Notes: generated by a model from the sequence alone, not told the origin. Counted from the first letter of the stretch, positions 35,376 to 44,041 are shown. The stretch: 64,000 bases of DNA from Pseudonocardia autotrophica (GCF_000717175.1 NZ_JNYD01000021.1:37227-101226), one strand, 5' to 3'. Numbers and translations: made by a program.

Positions 35376-35540
35376 ATGAAGGCTGCCCGGATCTCGGGGT
35401 TCGGCGGGCGGGAGGTCCTCGGGGTCATCGACGTTCCCGCCCCGGAGCCGGCTGTGGACGCCCTACCCGCGCGAACACCCCGTCAAAGGGCTCGCGCGCG
35501 ACGTTCGGCCCGGCGTCAAAGGTTGGCCAGACCACTGTGA
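35376..35540 (+). pseudogene. N-terminal fragment of a zinc-type alcohol dehydrogenase / quinone oxidoreductase
   Basis: MKAARISGFGGREVL and the following VIDVPAPEPA are a typical MDR-superfamily N-terminus, preceded by a good ribosome site (GGAGGAATC). After about 26 residues the similarity ends and the frame runs through arginine-rich non-coding sequence to a stop at 35540. So a promoter, RBS and start remain but the gene body has been replaced. It marks the left edge of the decayed region. Confidence 0.6.
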
Positions 35541-35767
35541 CGCATCGGCAGTGCCATGCCGATGCCGTTGTCGGAGACGATCACCGTGAGGGTCGCTCCC
35601 TCATGATCGTCGCCGACGGCGACGAGCCCTCGAGCAGACTCCGGACCCGGGTCGGTGACAACGAGGTCGACCTGGATCTGGTCGGCCCCGGCGTGCTTGG
35701 CAACGTTGGCGGGGGCTTCGCGGACGACGGCGACGACGTCGTCGTCGACCAGATCCCCAGAGGTTCG
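35483..35767 (-). pseudogene. C-terminal fragment of a DevS-like sensor histidine kinase
   Basis: The minus strand reads RTSGDLVDDDVVAVVREAP, then ANVAKHAGADQIQVDLVVTD, and VIVSDNGIGM, then RHSGLANL, a TGA, and RRAERRARAL in the same frame. This is the HATPase domain of GAF-type kinases: N-box (REAxxNVxKHAGA), the G1 box (DNGIG), and the SGLxNLRERAE tail, with the tail broken by the stop. The phosphate-accepting and GAF parts are absent. Non-functional. Confidence 0.65.
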
Positions 35768-36087
35768 AAGGCAGTGATCGCTTCTGTCGCGCGGCGCTCG
35801 GCCTCGGCGTGTGCGACCTTCCGGGCGATCTCGGCCTCGGCGGATCCGCGGGCGGGCCTGCGTGACGATATGACTGCCCGTACCGGCCTGCGAGGGGCTG
35901 CTGTCCGTGCCCGGTCACCTGCCACTCGGCGGCGGGTGCGGGAGCCGACGTCAGAATCAGTCCGCCAACGGCCGACGTGTGCCTCGCGACGCTGGCAGCT
36001 GCTGGCCGGTGTCGTCGCGCTGGTGGTCAGTGAGCGCGAGATGGCCGTCGGTGCGACGCACCTGGTCTTCGCGAGCCTCGTCGCCGG

Positions 36088-36342
36088 CGTTCGCGGGAGC
36101 CGATCTCCGAGGCCAACGTCGACGCGGCCACCGACGGCCCGGCGATCTCGGAGGAGGAGCACGAGGTCACGCTGCACGCCGAGCGGCCGGTCACCCAGAC
36201 CGAGGCCGTCCCGGTGGAGCGGGTGCGCCTGGACAAGGAGACCGTGACCGAGCAGGAGCAGGTCAGCGGCGAGGTCCGCAAGGAGCAGATCGAGGCCGAC
36301 GGGGTGCAGACCGACCGCGCCCGGAACTCGCCCGACCGCTGA
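36088..36342 (+). pseudogene. C-terminal fragment of a DUF2382/YsnF-type stress protein
   Basis: The plus strand reads SREPISEANVDAATDGP, SEEEHEVTLHAERPV, and VPVERVRLDKETVTEQEQV, ending RNSPDR with a TGA at 36340. These are the conserved segments of the YsnF/AvaK DUF2382 domain, found in general stress proteins next to PRC-barrel domains. Upstream of 36088 the frame is arginine-rich and unlike the family, so the N-terminal PRC-barrel part is lost. Confidence 0.65.
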
Positions 36343-36349
36343 CGCCACC

Positions 36350-36393
36350 CGCACACCACGGCGCCGCCCTTCTCGACGGCGCCGTGGTGTGCG
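36350..36393. terminator. 17-bp perfect hairpin, probable bidirectional terminator
   Basis: CGCACACCACGGCGCCG pairs fully with CGGCGCCGTGGTGTGCG around a 10-nt loop (36367-36376). It lies between the ends of the converging DUF2382 and aquaporin remnants, as expected for a shared terminator, and has survived while both genes decayed. Confidence 0.7.
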
Positions 36394-36421
36394 TGGGTGC
36401 GAGCCGCGGTGCCGCTCCGCG

Positions 36422-36586
36422 TTACGCGGGTTTGTCGCCCTTGGCCAGGAAGCGGTGGTAGAGCAGGGCGGCCAGCCCGCCGCCGACGATCGGACCGAGC
36501 AGGTAGGCCCACGGGGCGCTGAACTCGCCGGCGACGATGGCCGGGCCCAGGGTCCGGGCGGGGTCGACCGAGCCGCCGGTGACTGC
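36422..36586 (-). pseudogene. C-terminal fragment of an aquaporin (MIP family)
   Basis: The minus strand reads AVTGGSVDPARTLGPAIVAG, then FSAPWAYLLGPIVGGGLAALL, ending KGDKPA with the stop at 36422. NPA-box (here VDPARTLGPA) and the last two transmembrane helices of a MIP channel are clear. The frame upstream has no aquaporin similarity, so only about 55 residues remain. Confidence 0.7.
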
Positions 36587-36685
36587 CCGCGATGGATTCT
36601 CCGGTTGGACACCGGACGCTGCTTGGGTCAATAGCGGGGACGAGGTCGAGACAACTGGAGCTGCGGGACTCGGCACGCTGACGAC

Positions 36686-36967
36686 ATGCTCGACAAGATC
36701 AAAGATCCCGCAGCACTGATCGCGGCGCTGCTGAAGCCCGAACGTCTTCGGACTCGACCCGAGGGGCCCTCCCCCACGCCAGCGCTGCCCGGGGTCTTTG
36801 GCTGGCACTTCACAAAGCCCCCGGCAGAGGGGCTCGCTCCTGGTTGGCTGCTCTATGCCGGAGCCTGCGCCGGGCATGCCGGGTACGGTCTGAGATCGAG
36901 CACTGTCAGCGGCCGGAGCCCTCCCCGGGGAGCGAGGTTCCCCGAGACGGGCGGGGCGCGCAGTTGA
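36686..36967 (+). pseudogene. Possible GIY-YIG-like fragment (low confidence)
   Basis: A 93-residue frame starting MLDKIKDPAALIAALLKPER. The segment PGVFGWHFTKPP followed by GWLLYAGA is like the start of GIY-YIG nuclease domains (G-x-Y-x-W-x-F then LLYVG) in actinobacterial proteins, but the rest is absent and the frame ends in Pro/Arg-rich sequence. Between 36587 and 37079 I see no other gene except this. Confidence 0.25.
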
Positions 36968-37079
36968 GCCGTGGTGTACGTACTTCTGCGTACCGCCGCG
37001 ATGTTTCCCCAGGTCGGCCGCTCGGTGCTGCCGTCTTTCGCTTGACTGGCACCCAAGTTGGCGCTTGACTCTCGTGCCA

Positions 37080-37670
37080 ATGAAAACGACGCGTGGGTAC
37101 CGGATGACGGCACGGGCGGCGGCCGCGGAGCAGACGCACCGGCGGATCCTCGACGCCGCGCGGGCCCGTTTCCTGGCCGCCCCGTATGAGGAGGTGACGC
37201 TCGCGGCGATCGCCGCCGAGGCCGGTGTCAGCACACAGACCCTCCTCAACCGGTTCGGCTCCAAGGAAGGCCTGGCCGTCGAGTTCGCCACCGAATTCGC
37301 GCGGGAGATCGACTCCGATCGGGCCACCGCCCGCGCCGGCGACCCCCGCTCCGCGGTCCGGGCGGTGCTCCGCCAGTACGAGATGATGGGCGACCTCAAC
37401 ATCCGGACCTTGGCCCTCGAGAACCGAATCCCGGCACTGGCCGAGATCTCGCGGATGGGCCGCGAACACCACCAGGCCTGGCTGGAGGAAACCTTCGGCA
37501 CGTGCCTGCCGGCCGATCCCCGTGCCCGCCGGACGACGCTCCTCGCGCTCTACGCCGCCACCGACGTCTACCTGTGGAAACTCCTCCGCCGCGACCTCGG
37601 CGCCTCCCTGGCCGAGACCGCCCGCGTCATGGAACGGCTGGTACGCGGGGCGCTCGCCCCGCCCGGGTGA
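37080..37670 (+). CDS. TetR-family transcriptional regulator next to a glycosyltransferase
   Basis: A 196-residue TetR protein starting MKTTRGYRMTARAAAAEQ. The helix-turn-helix is at about residues 15-65 (VTLAAIAAEAGVSTQTLLNRF, then GSKEGLAVEF). The ATG at 37080 is preferred over the TTG at 37065. Upstream there are two copies of CGCTTGACT (37039-37047 and 37062-37070), one of them a possible -35. The glycosyltransferase gene begins 13 nt downstream, so both are in one operon and TetR likely controls that enzyme. Confidence 0.88.
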   Translation: MKTTRGYRMTARAAAAEQTHRRILDAARARFLAAPYEEVTLAAIAAEAGVSTQTLLNRFGSKEGLAVEFATEFAREIDSDRATARAGDPRSAVRAVLRQYEMMGDLNIRTLALENRIPALAEISRMGREHHQAWLEETFGTCLPADPRARRTTLLALYAATDVYLWKLLRRDLGASLAETARVMERLVRGALAPPG

Positions 37671-37683
37671 GAGAAGGTGCGAG

Positions 37684-38949
37684 ATGGACTACCTCGCGAC
37701 GATCTGGGACGCCGGCGGCAGCGCGCCACCGGAGCTCGCCCTGGTCCGCAAGCTCACCGAACGCGGCCATCGGGTCGTCGTGCTCGCCGGGCCTCCCCTG
37801 CGACCAGCGGTGGAGGCGGCCGGAGCATCGTTCCGGGCCTGGCGCGAGGTTCCCCATCGGCGTTCGCCACAGGATCCCGACCCGTTCACCGACGCCGACC
37901 TGTCCAGCCCGCCCCAGCTCATCGGGAGGCTGGTCGACCGGATCCTCGCCGGCCCCTCGGCGGCCTACGCCCGGGAGGTCGGGGCGGCGCTCGACGAGTG
38001 CGGCTCCGACGTCCTGGTCTCCAGCATGCTGATGCTCGGCGGCATGGCTGCCGCCGAGGCCCGGCGCGTCCCGTGCGCGGTGACCATGCCCAACTGCTAC
38101 GCCATGGCCGCACCCGGCGTACCCCCCTTCGGCACACCGTGGCTCCCGGCCAGGACACCGCTCGGTCGCCTCCGCGACGCGGCGGTGAACACGCTGGCCA
38201 CGAAGTTGTGGGACCGCGGGCTCGCTCCACTCAACGCCACCCGGACCGATCTCGGGCTCCCGCCTCTGCGGCACGTGTTCGACCAGCACACCCGGGTGGC
38301 CCGGATCCTGGTGTTGAGCTCGGCGGTGTTCGACTTCCCGACCGAGCTGCCGGCCAATGTGCGCTACGTGGGCCCGCAGCTCGACGACCCGGTATGGGTC
38401 GAGCCCGTCGAACTCCCGCCCGGGGATGAGCCACTCGTCCTGGTCGGGATGTCATCGACGTTCATGAACCAGGGTGACCTGCTGCGTCGGGTCGTGGCGG
38501 CACTCGACACCTTGCCGGTGCGCGGGCTGGTCACGACCGGCCCCGAGATCGACCCCGCCGAGGTCCCGGGGACCGGCCGCGTCCGCGTCGTCACCGCCGC
38601 CCCGCACCGCGAGCTCCTGCCGCACTGCGCGGCCGTGGTCAGCCACGGCGGGCACGGCACCGTCATCAAGGCCGCCGCCGCCGGGGTGCCCCAGCTGGTC
38701 ATTCCGCTCGGCCGCGATCAGCCCAACAACGGCGCCCGCGTCGTCGCCGCCGGAATCGGTGTTCGGCTCAAGCCCTCCGCCAAGCCCACCGCGATCGCCG
38801 CCGCAGTCCGCCGCCTGCTCGACGATCCGTCGTTCACCCAGCGGTCCCGTCACTTGGCCGAGCGCATCACCAGGGACGCGCACAGCACGGCCGCCGTCAC
38901 CGAACTCGAGAACCTCGCCCGTCCGGCCGATGACCACGCGAGGACGTGA
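37684..38949 (+). CDS. MGT/UGT-type glycosyltransferase (GT1 family)
   Basis: A 421-residue GT-B glycosyltransferase. The C-terminal donor-binding signature is complete: VVSHGGHGTVIKAAAAGVP, QLVIPLGRDQPNNGARV. The N-terminal acceptor domain has GHRVVVLAGPPLRPAVE. The family transfers a sugar from UDP- or dTDP-sugar to small molecules such as macrolides or flavonoids, often for detoxification. It follows the TetR gene in a two-gene operon, a common arrangement for drug-inducible glycosylation. The start at 37684 is inside a longer frame that begins at 37522. Confidence 0.9.
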   Translation: MDYLATIWDAGGSAPPELALVRKLTERGHRVVVLAGPPLRPAVEAAGASFRAWREVPHRRSPQDPDPFTDADLSSPPQLIGRLVDRILAGPSAAYAREVGAALDECGSDVLVSSMLMLGGMAAAEARRVPCAVTMPNCYAMAAPGVPPFGTPWLPARTPLGRLRDAAVNTLATKLWDRGLAPLNATRTDLGLPPLRHVFDQHTRVARILVLSSAVFDFPTELPANVRYVGPQLDDPVWVEPVELPPGDEPLVLVGMSSTFMNQGDLLRRVVAALDTLPVRGLVTTGPEIDPAEVPGTGRVRVVTAAPHRELLPHCAAVVSHGGHGTVIKAAAAGVPQLVIPLGRDQPNNGARVVAAGIGVRLKPSAKPTAIAAAVRRLLDDPSFTQRSRHLAERITRDAHSTAAVTELENLARPADDHART

Positions 38950-39001
38950 GCCCGCCGTCTCGGTCGTCCCGCTGCCGGATAGTACGGCGGGCCGACCGCC
39001 C

Positions 39002-39018
39002 GACGGTTAAAAACCGTC
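39002..39018 (+). terminator. Small hairpin after the glycosyltransferase
   Basis: GACGGTT-AAA-AACCGTC: a 7-bp stem with a 3-nt loop, 52 nt past the glycosyltransferase stop, followed by a pyrimidine-rich TCTCTCTCG. It may end the TetR/glycosyltransferase transcript. Confidence 0.45.
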
Positions 39019-39158
39019 TCTCTCTCGCTGATCATGCTTCCGATCAGTTACGACGAGACAACGACGCTGATTCAGGCACGCTAGGAGCCTGACCGTCGCT
39101 GGCGACAGAAGGTGTTCTCGCGCCCTTCCCACGCCGGGTCTGGGAACGGCAGAACTTG

Positions 39159-39416
39159 CTACTTGCAGAAATCAGTGAAGAAGGCTGCATTGTCGTCCGC
39201 GATCGGTGCCTGAGTGCGGACGAATGTGCCGAACGGCGCCAATGTCCGCGTCGCGCCTGAGACGGCTTGACCGTTCTGCTGGCAGCCGCCACCGGTGCCC
39301 GCTGGCGTCCCGGGCGGCGGTGAGCCTGGAGACGCTGCATGTGCGACGCCTGTAGGTAGGAGTACGAGTCCCGCTGCAGCTGCCGCGACGGCAAAGGCTC
39401 TGCGCACTCGTTCCAT
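39159..39416 (-). CDS. Small secreted protein
   Basis: An 85-residue protein with a clear signal peptide: MERVRRAFAVAAAAAGLVLL then PTGVAHAASP, with a likely cleavage after AHA. The mature part is about 58 residues and contains two cysteines (GGCQQNGQ and the C-terminal FTDFCK) that could form a disulfide. A GAGGGG ribosome site precedes the start by 6 nt. It resembles small actinobacterial exported proteins of unknown function. Confidence 0.72.
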   Translation of the reverse strand: MERVRRAFAVAAAAAGLVLLPTGVAHAASPGSPPPGTPAGTGGGCQQNGQAVSGATRTLAPFGTFVRTQAPIADDNAAFFTDFCK

Positions 39417-39551
39417 GTTGATCCCCTCGTCGTTCCTGATTTCGGGAAGGAGTGGTCACCGGCTCGACTTGGTGAAGCTTGTCGTTACCCCACCGCCTCG
39501 CAAGCGAGCTAACCCGAACTGGCAAGACACGCTCTTGATGTGGTGGGCGGA

Positions 39552-39911
39552 TCATGTCCGGCGCACCGGTCGTTCCTGGTAGGTGACAGGGACCGACACG
39601 ATGGGCTCGTCGAGGCTCCGGTCGTTCCGACGCGCGACCGCTCGGACATAGCCGAGATGCCACCCGCGGTCGGCGGTGAGCGCCTCGATCTCCACGGTGT
39701 TGTCCGCCGCGACGGCGTGCTGCCAGTCCAGCCAGCATCGCCATCCGTCGGGCATCGCGTCGGCGAGCTCGACGATGGCGACACCGCTTCGTTCCCAGTG
39801 CCGCCGCCACCACCCCGGCGAGTGCAGGCAGCTCAAACTGGGCTCCCACCACGCCTGCAGGTGCCCCGGTGTCGCGCGGCCGGACGTCGGCGCAGCGACC
39901 CTCCCCTGCAC
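39552..39911 (-). pseudogene. C-terminal fragment of a SAM-dependent methyltransferase
   Basis: The minus strand reads HLQAWWEPSLSCLHSPGWWR, then RHWERSGVAIVELADAMP, then DGWRCWLDWQHAV and GWHLGYVRAVARR. This is the C-terminal part of a family of class I methyltransferases in which a paired W-W-R-R-H-W and P-D-G-W-R-x-W segment is conserved. The SAM-binding Rossmann part is missing, and nothing upstream to 39987 restores it. So it is a remnant. Confidence 0.6.
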
Positions 39912-39986
39912 CAGCGACAGCGCGAACTGACCGAAGTCCTCCGCGCCGGTGGGTTGTGGATGTTGCTTCGCCGGCGCGATGCCTGC

Positions 39987-40430
39987 TCACCGTCGATCGT
40001 CCGCGGTGGGCTTGATCGCGGGATCACCGACTACTCGGCCATGGATCTCTCTGATCAACTTCTGGGTCTCGCGGGTCAACTGGGTGTTGGTACTGAGCTC
40101 CTGCTCCTGCTCGACGAAGTCGTGGTTGGCCTTGGCCTGCTGAAACGCCGCGGCGCGATTCTGTCCGATCATCACGAAAGTGGACAGGAAGATAGCTTCC
40201 AACGAGACAACCAGAGTCAGCTTCGGCCACGGGTCCCGTTCCAGGAAGATCATCCACACAGCGAAGTCGATGGCGTGGATGTAGACGAATTTCATGGAGC
40301 CGGCGAAGGCGGTGATGCTGTCGGCCAGCCGCACCTCGAAGTGATTCTGCCGTGCCTCGATCTGCTCGAGCACCGCTGGATGCTTCAGAGAGGCGCCCCG
40401 TTTGGCGCTTGCCACAACTGATCCCTCCAC
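39987..40430 (-). CDS. DUF1003 membrane protein
   Basis: A 147-residue protein of the DUF1003 family. It has a hydrophilic N-terminus (LEQIEARQNHFEVRLADSIT), then two transmembrane segments around FVYIHAIDFAVWMIFLE and LTLVVSLEAIFLSTFVMIGQNR, the family hallmark, and a coiled-coil-like tail (QAKANHDFVEQEQELSTNTQ). Function unknown. It looks complete, in contrast with most of its neighbours. Confidence 0.82.
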   Translation of the reverse strand: MEGSVVASAKRGASLKHPAVLEQIEARQNHFEVRLADSITAFAGSMKFVYIHAIDFAVWMIFLERDPWPKLTLVVSLEAIFLSTFVMIGQNRAAAFQQAKANHDFVEQEQELSTNTQLTRETQKLIREIHGRVVGDPAIKPTADDRR

Positions 40431-41394
40431 TTAACCATCAGTGGGCCGACCAATCAGCCGCCTTCCCGTGCCCATGCGCGAGGTCTGGCCTGACCGACCT
40501 CTTCTTCACGCCGAGCAGCAGCTGCGATCATCAGCTGCCTGCCGCCTCCGCGAGATCGTCGGCGTATGCGCGTGCGTCGAGCGTCACGTTCCGCCTCGGC
40601 CGCGTCTGCAATGCCAAGAGTTACCCGGCAAGGTCATGCTCTTCTCCTGACCAGCCTCGCTCAAGGGTTCCGATGGCAAGCAACCGGTCTCGGCCTCCTG
40701 ATGCGAGGCGCATAGGACGGCGTTCACGAGGGCCTTCCGTCCCTCGTCGCCGAGCCGCCGACCCGAACCGGACAATGGCACCGGTGGCACGGGGCATCGG
40801 CGGGACACGCTGCTCAGCCGCCGGGGCCGCCGGGGCCGCCGACGCGACGCGGCAGCGGGAAAGTGCTCTGCGTGTGGCCGAGGACGAGCCGGCGGAGCCG
40901 CACCGCAACTACGAAACGCCCACATCCAGTGGCGTTGCGCCGATGGTGACGTGTCAGATGAATCCGCTGATGCCGGTGAGGGCTCGTCCGACGATGGGGG
41001 TGTTCATTTCGCAGTGCCTTCGTAGGAGTAGAGATGGCCTCGGAGTCGGCGACGAAGCAACCGACGTGGTGGTCAAGGCGGATCCCGTTGCCGCACATGA
41101 GCTCGCAGGCGAAGCCGACGGTCTCGCGAATCCAAAACGCTGGTGACGGCTTTGGCGAGGGCGGAGTGCTGGTCCGCGGCCTCATTTGCGTTGCCGATCC
41201 AGTACTTGCGCACGCACAGGACCGAGGAGTCTCCGTCGCGGCGGGCGGTGGTGGCGGGGCCACCTGCGGCCACAGGGCGGCGAGATCGGACGCACGGCAA
41301 CCCGGATACCGTGGCCTGCTCGTAAGGTTCGGGTGCTCGGCGCCCGCCGTGGCGTTTCGGTCGGGTCGCTCACCGCGCAGGGCAGGGACCTGTC
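40431..41394. other. Degraded stretch without a convincing gene
   Basis: About 960 bp in which only scraps look protein-like. On the minus strand at about 41220-41120 one frame reads VRKYWIGNANEAADQHSALAKA and a second frame just after reads GFACELMCGNGIRLDHHVGC, as if one small gene had been frameshifted. No start, stop and motif agree in one frame. The rest holds nothing I can name. Confidence 0.35.
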
Positions 41395-41698
41395 CCGGCG
41401 TCAAGAAGTCGTCGGCGCCGAGGCTCCGGCCCGCCAGAGCCGGTCGCAGTTCGCATAGGTGCGCGAAGTGGTGGGTGAGCCATTCCCTGCGGCAGTCCTC
41501 CGCCCCGAGACCGTCGGGTGCGTGGAGCGGGCCACGCCACCCGCACTCACATGCCCCGACGAACGCGGTGAACGTTCCCTCCGCGCAGCGGGTCACGTCG
41601 GTCCAGATGTCGGACAGCGCGCCGTTGCGGTAGCGGCCGGCGACGAAACCTTCGTGCTGGTCGGTCGCCTCGTCCGCCCCGGGCCCGATGAACAGCAT
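40814..41698 (-). CDS. Uncharacterised actinobacterial protein, C-terminus probably degraded
   Basis: The conserved part is the first 100 residues: MLFIGPGADEATDQHEGF, RYRNGALSDIWTDVTRCAEG, and GACECGWRG, ending RPALAGRSLGADDFLT. The three cysteines (TRCAEG and CECGW) suggest a metal or disulfide site. After about residue 100 the frame continues to 40814 through low-complexity sequence that does not look coding, so the true end may be near 41395 or the gene is damaged. A decayed second copy lies at 42940-43085. Function unknown. Confidence 0.4.
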   Translation of the reverse strand: MLFIGPGADEATDQHEGFVAGRYRNGALSDIWTDVTRCAEGTFTAFVGACECGWRGPLHAPDGLGAEDCRREWLTHHFAHLCELRPALAGRSLGADDFLTPGQVPALRGERPDRNATAGAEHPNLTSRPRYPGCRASDLAALWPQVAPPPPPAATETPRSCACASTGSATQMRPRTSTPPSPKPSPAFWIRETVGFACELMCGNGIRLDHHVGCFVADSEAISTPTKALRNEHPHRRTSPHRHQRIHLTRHHRRNATGCGRFVVAVRLRRLVLGHTQSTFPLPRRVGGPGGPGG

Positions 41699-42183
41699 CG
41701 GAACATGGTGCGACTCGGCGACGGCATTCGCGACCCGCCGGGCGCAGTTCACCGGGTCCGGGATCTTGTTGCCGGCGTGGGAGAGTCGCCGGCAACCAGC
41801 GGTAGCAGCCGGTTGCCGCACTACGGCTCGGTCAGAGGGAGGCACAGAGCCCGACCGACCGGCCTCCGACCCTGCCGCAGTGCACCGCTCACGTGCCGCT
41901 CCCCCGCGGGGCCGGTGAAGCGAGGGCGGCGATGCCCGCACACACCGCCGTAACGGCCGCCGGAGTCGAGCTGCTGGAACCGGGCCAGCGCCTGCAGATT
42001 CGAGCGCTCGAATGACGACCTCACCGACGGGCTCTACGTCGGCCTGGGGCCGTGGGCCTGGCATCTCTTCCGCGTCGAGCCCAGTGACGAGCACTGACAG
42101 CGCCAGCGAGGACACCGAGACGTACGAGGGGATGGGCGGGTCCTCGCGATGATGCACAAAACTGCAAGAGGAGGAACAAGAGC

Positions 42184-42634
42184 ATGAGCACTATCGACCC
42201 GGCCACGCCCGGCGCCCCACCGCCCCGCGAGCGGCTCGCCACGACACCGGTTCACCGACCCGGGGCGACCGGGCTCGCCATGTTCGCCGGGACCATCATG
42301 GTCGTCCTCGGGGTCCTGTCCGCGCTGGCCGGGATTTCCGCGCTCCTTGACGACGGGCTCTACGTGCCTGTGCAGGGGTACCTCTACTCCCTCGACCTGA
42401 CCACCTGGGGCTGGATCCACCTGATCCTCGGTGTGGTCGTCGCCGCCGCGGGCTTCGGAGTTCGCCGGGCAGCTCTGGGCCCGTGCCATCGGCATTCTGA
42501 CAGCGAGCGTGAACTTGATTGCGAACTTCCTGTTCCTGCCCTACTCCCCGTGGTGGTCGATACTGCTCATCGCACTCGACGTTGCCGTCATCTGGGCCCT
42601 TTCGGTCTACCGACCGCAGGAGGCACGCAGCTGA
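42184..42634 (+). pseudogene. DUF7144-type membrane protein gene with a frameshift
   Basis: The first frame encodes MSTIDPATPGAPPPRERL, a transmembrane helix (GLAMFAGTIMVVLGVLSALAG), and LTTWGWIHLILGVVVAAAGF. At about 42462 the frame ends being sensible, and the next frame continues FAGQLWARAIGILTASVNLIA, FLFLPYSPWWSILLIALDV and VYRPQEARS. Joined, the two halves make a normal four-helix DUF7144 protein. Two missing bases (or one extra) near GGAGTTC explain it. Upstream RBS is GAGGAACAAG. Confidence 0.75.
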
Positions 42635-42939
42635 GGGTCTCTTGCTCGTCGGACCCGCCCCTGTTCCGGCCTCCTCTGACCGACCTGCGCCGGGCAACCG
42701 ATGAGTGCTGCGCCGCGCCCTCCTGCGGCGCGAGGGCCGTAGGTGCCGCCGGCCGGACACGCTCCGGGCGCGGCGGCGAGCCGCACCGACCTCGCGGGCG
42801 CTGCCCGACCGGATCGGTAGCTCGGTGCCGGCCGACCCGGGGCAGCGTCGACGCCGGCTGATCGTCGCTCGACGCGGCACGAGTGCAGGTCAACACGGGC
42901 TGAGTCGCCAGCCAGGCCACGAGCCCACCGCTGTCAGGA
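42635..42939. other. Non-coding stretch after the DUF7144 gene
   Basis: About 300 bp with no frame that carries protein-like sequence. It is GC-rich and arginine-rich in every frame. Nothing identified. Confidence 0.4.
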
Positions 42940-43085
42940 AGTCGTCGGCCCCTACCTGTCGGCTCGCAAGCGCCGGTCGCACCGCGCGCAGGCAGGCGAA
43001 GTCGTCGGTGAACCACTCCCGGCGGCAGTTCGCGGCCCCGAGCCGACTCGAAGCGTAAGACGCGCCACACCCCGACGAGTTGACC
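42940..43085 (-). pseudogene. Decayed second copy of the 41-kb uncharacterised gene
   Basis: One frame reads RLGAANCRREWFTDDFACL, then RAVRPALASRQVGADDFLT. It matches the intact copy (GLGAEDCRREWLTHHFAHL, then CELRPALAGRSLGADDFLT) at about 25 of 38 positions. No start or full frame remains. It shows the family was duplicated within 1.5 kb before decay. Confidence 0.6.
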
Positions 43086-43214
43086 CCAGCCGGTGTCCCG
43101 TGTCACCCCGAGCGGAGGAGGCGGTGCGGGAGACCGGCGACGACGGTGAGCGCTCAGCTCAGTCCCCCGGGCCGCCGCGGCCCGCGGGCACCGACATCCG
43201 AGAGGGAGACAGAG

Positions 43215-43760
43215 ATGGCGATCGGACCGGTCCAGTTGATCGTGCTGGGTTTCCAGAACCCCGACTTCCACGGCGAGATCATCGGCGAGCTGGAGCGACT
43301 GCGGGAAAGCGACACCGTGCGGGTCATCGACTCGCTAGCGGTGTACAAGGACGCCCAGGGAGAGATCGAGGTCGAACACCTCAGCAACCTGACCGAGCAG
43401 GAGGCCATCGAGCTCGGCAGCAAGGTCGGCGCGTTGATCGGGCTGGGCATCGAGGGCGAGGAGGGGTTCGACGAGGGCGCCATAGCCGGCGCCGAAGCCA
43501 TGGCCGACGGCATCCACATGTTCTCCGACGAGGACGCCTGGGACGTGCTGGCGGACATCCCCAACAACTCGGCGGCCGCGCTGCTTCTGATCGAACACCA
43601 CTGGGCGGTGCCGCTTCGCGATGCCATCGCGAAGGCAGGCGGGTTCCGCGTCGCGGACGGGTTCATCAGCCCCCTGGACCTGATCAAGATCGGAGTGGTC
43701 TCGGAGGCGGAGGCCAGGGAGATGCACGAACTCGAGAAGGCGTCGACCGGCGCCTCGTAA
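43215..43760 (+). CDS. DUF6325-family protein
   Basis: A 181-residue protein beginning MAIGPVQLIVLGFQNPDFHG. This start is the usual one for the family (DUF6325/DUF1269-like), with a conserved glycine-rich middle (VGALIGLGIEGEEGFDEGA) and a C-terminal ALLLIEHHWAVPLRDAI. It is acidic and has no signal peptide. The ribosome site GAGGGAGACAG precedes the start. The family is often found in stress-associated clusters with a tiny Arg-rich gene after it, as here. Function unknown. Confidence 0.8.
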   Translation: MAIGPVQLIVLGFQNPDFHGEIIGELERLRESDTVRVIDSLAVYKDAQGEIEVEHLSNLTEQEAIELGSKVGALIGLGIEGEEGFDEGAIAGAEAMADGIHMFSDEDAWDVLADIPNNSAAALLLIEHHWAVPLRDAIAKAGGFRVADGFISPLDLIKIGVVSEAEAREMHELEKASTGAS

Positions 43761-43790
43761 ATGGCACGCTCATCACACACGGAGGTAGAG

Positions 43791-43874
43791 ATGTTCGGAT
43801 CGCGCAGGGTTGCCCGCCGCACGGCCCGTCGCACCGCTCGCCGGGTCAACCGCCGTCAGGACCGTCGCGACTAG
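43791..43874 (+). CDS. Tiny arginine-rich protein
   Basis: A 27-codon frame with an excellent ribosome site (GGAGGTAGAG) starts MFGSRRVARRTARRT; 12 of its 27 residues are Arg, and it ends RRQDRRD. It begins 30 nt after the DUF6325 stop. In related genomes a small basic membrane protein often follows DUF6325, so this may be a shortened remnant of that. Too short to annotate by domain. Confidence 0.5.
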   Translation: MFGSRRVARRTARRTARRVNRRQDRRD

Positions 43875-44041
43875 GCGATGGCGGTCACTCGGGCCGCCTG
43901 TTCGGGCGGGCCGCGGCCCGTCCGGCCAGGCGAGTCCGGGGTTTGTTTGCAGGCGGATGGATGGTGGACCCAGTGTCTCAGTAATTTTTCGATCTTCGCG
44001 CGGCCAGGCGGCCGCGAGCTGTCATGTGAGGCGTTCTCGGC

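Noticed and set aside
35186..36247. A 353-residue plus-strand frame over the decayed region
   Set aside because: Composed of pieces of different remnants in wrong frames; the only real coding remnants here are in other frames.
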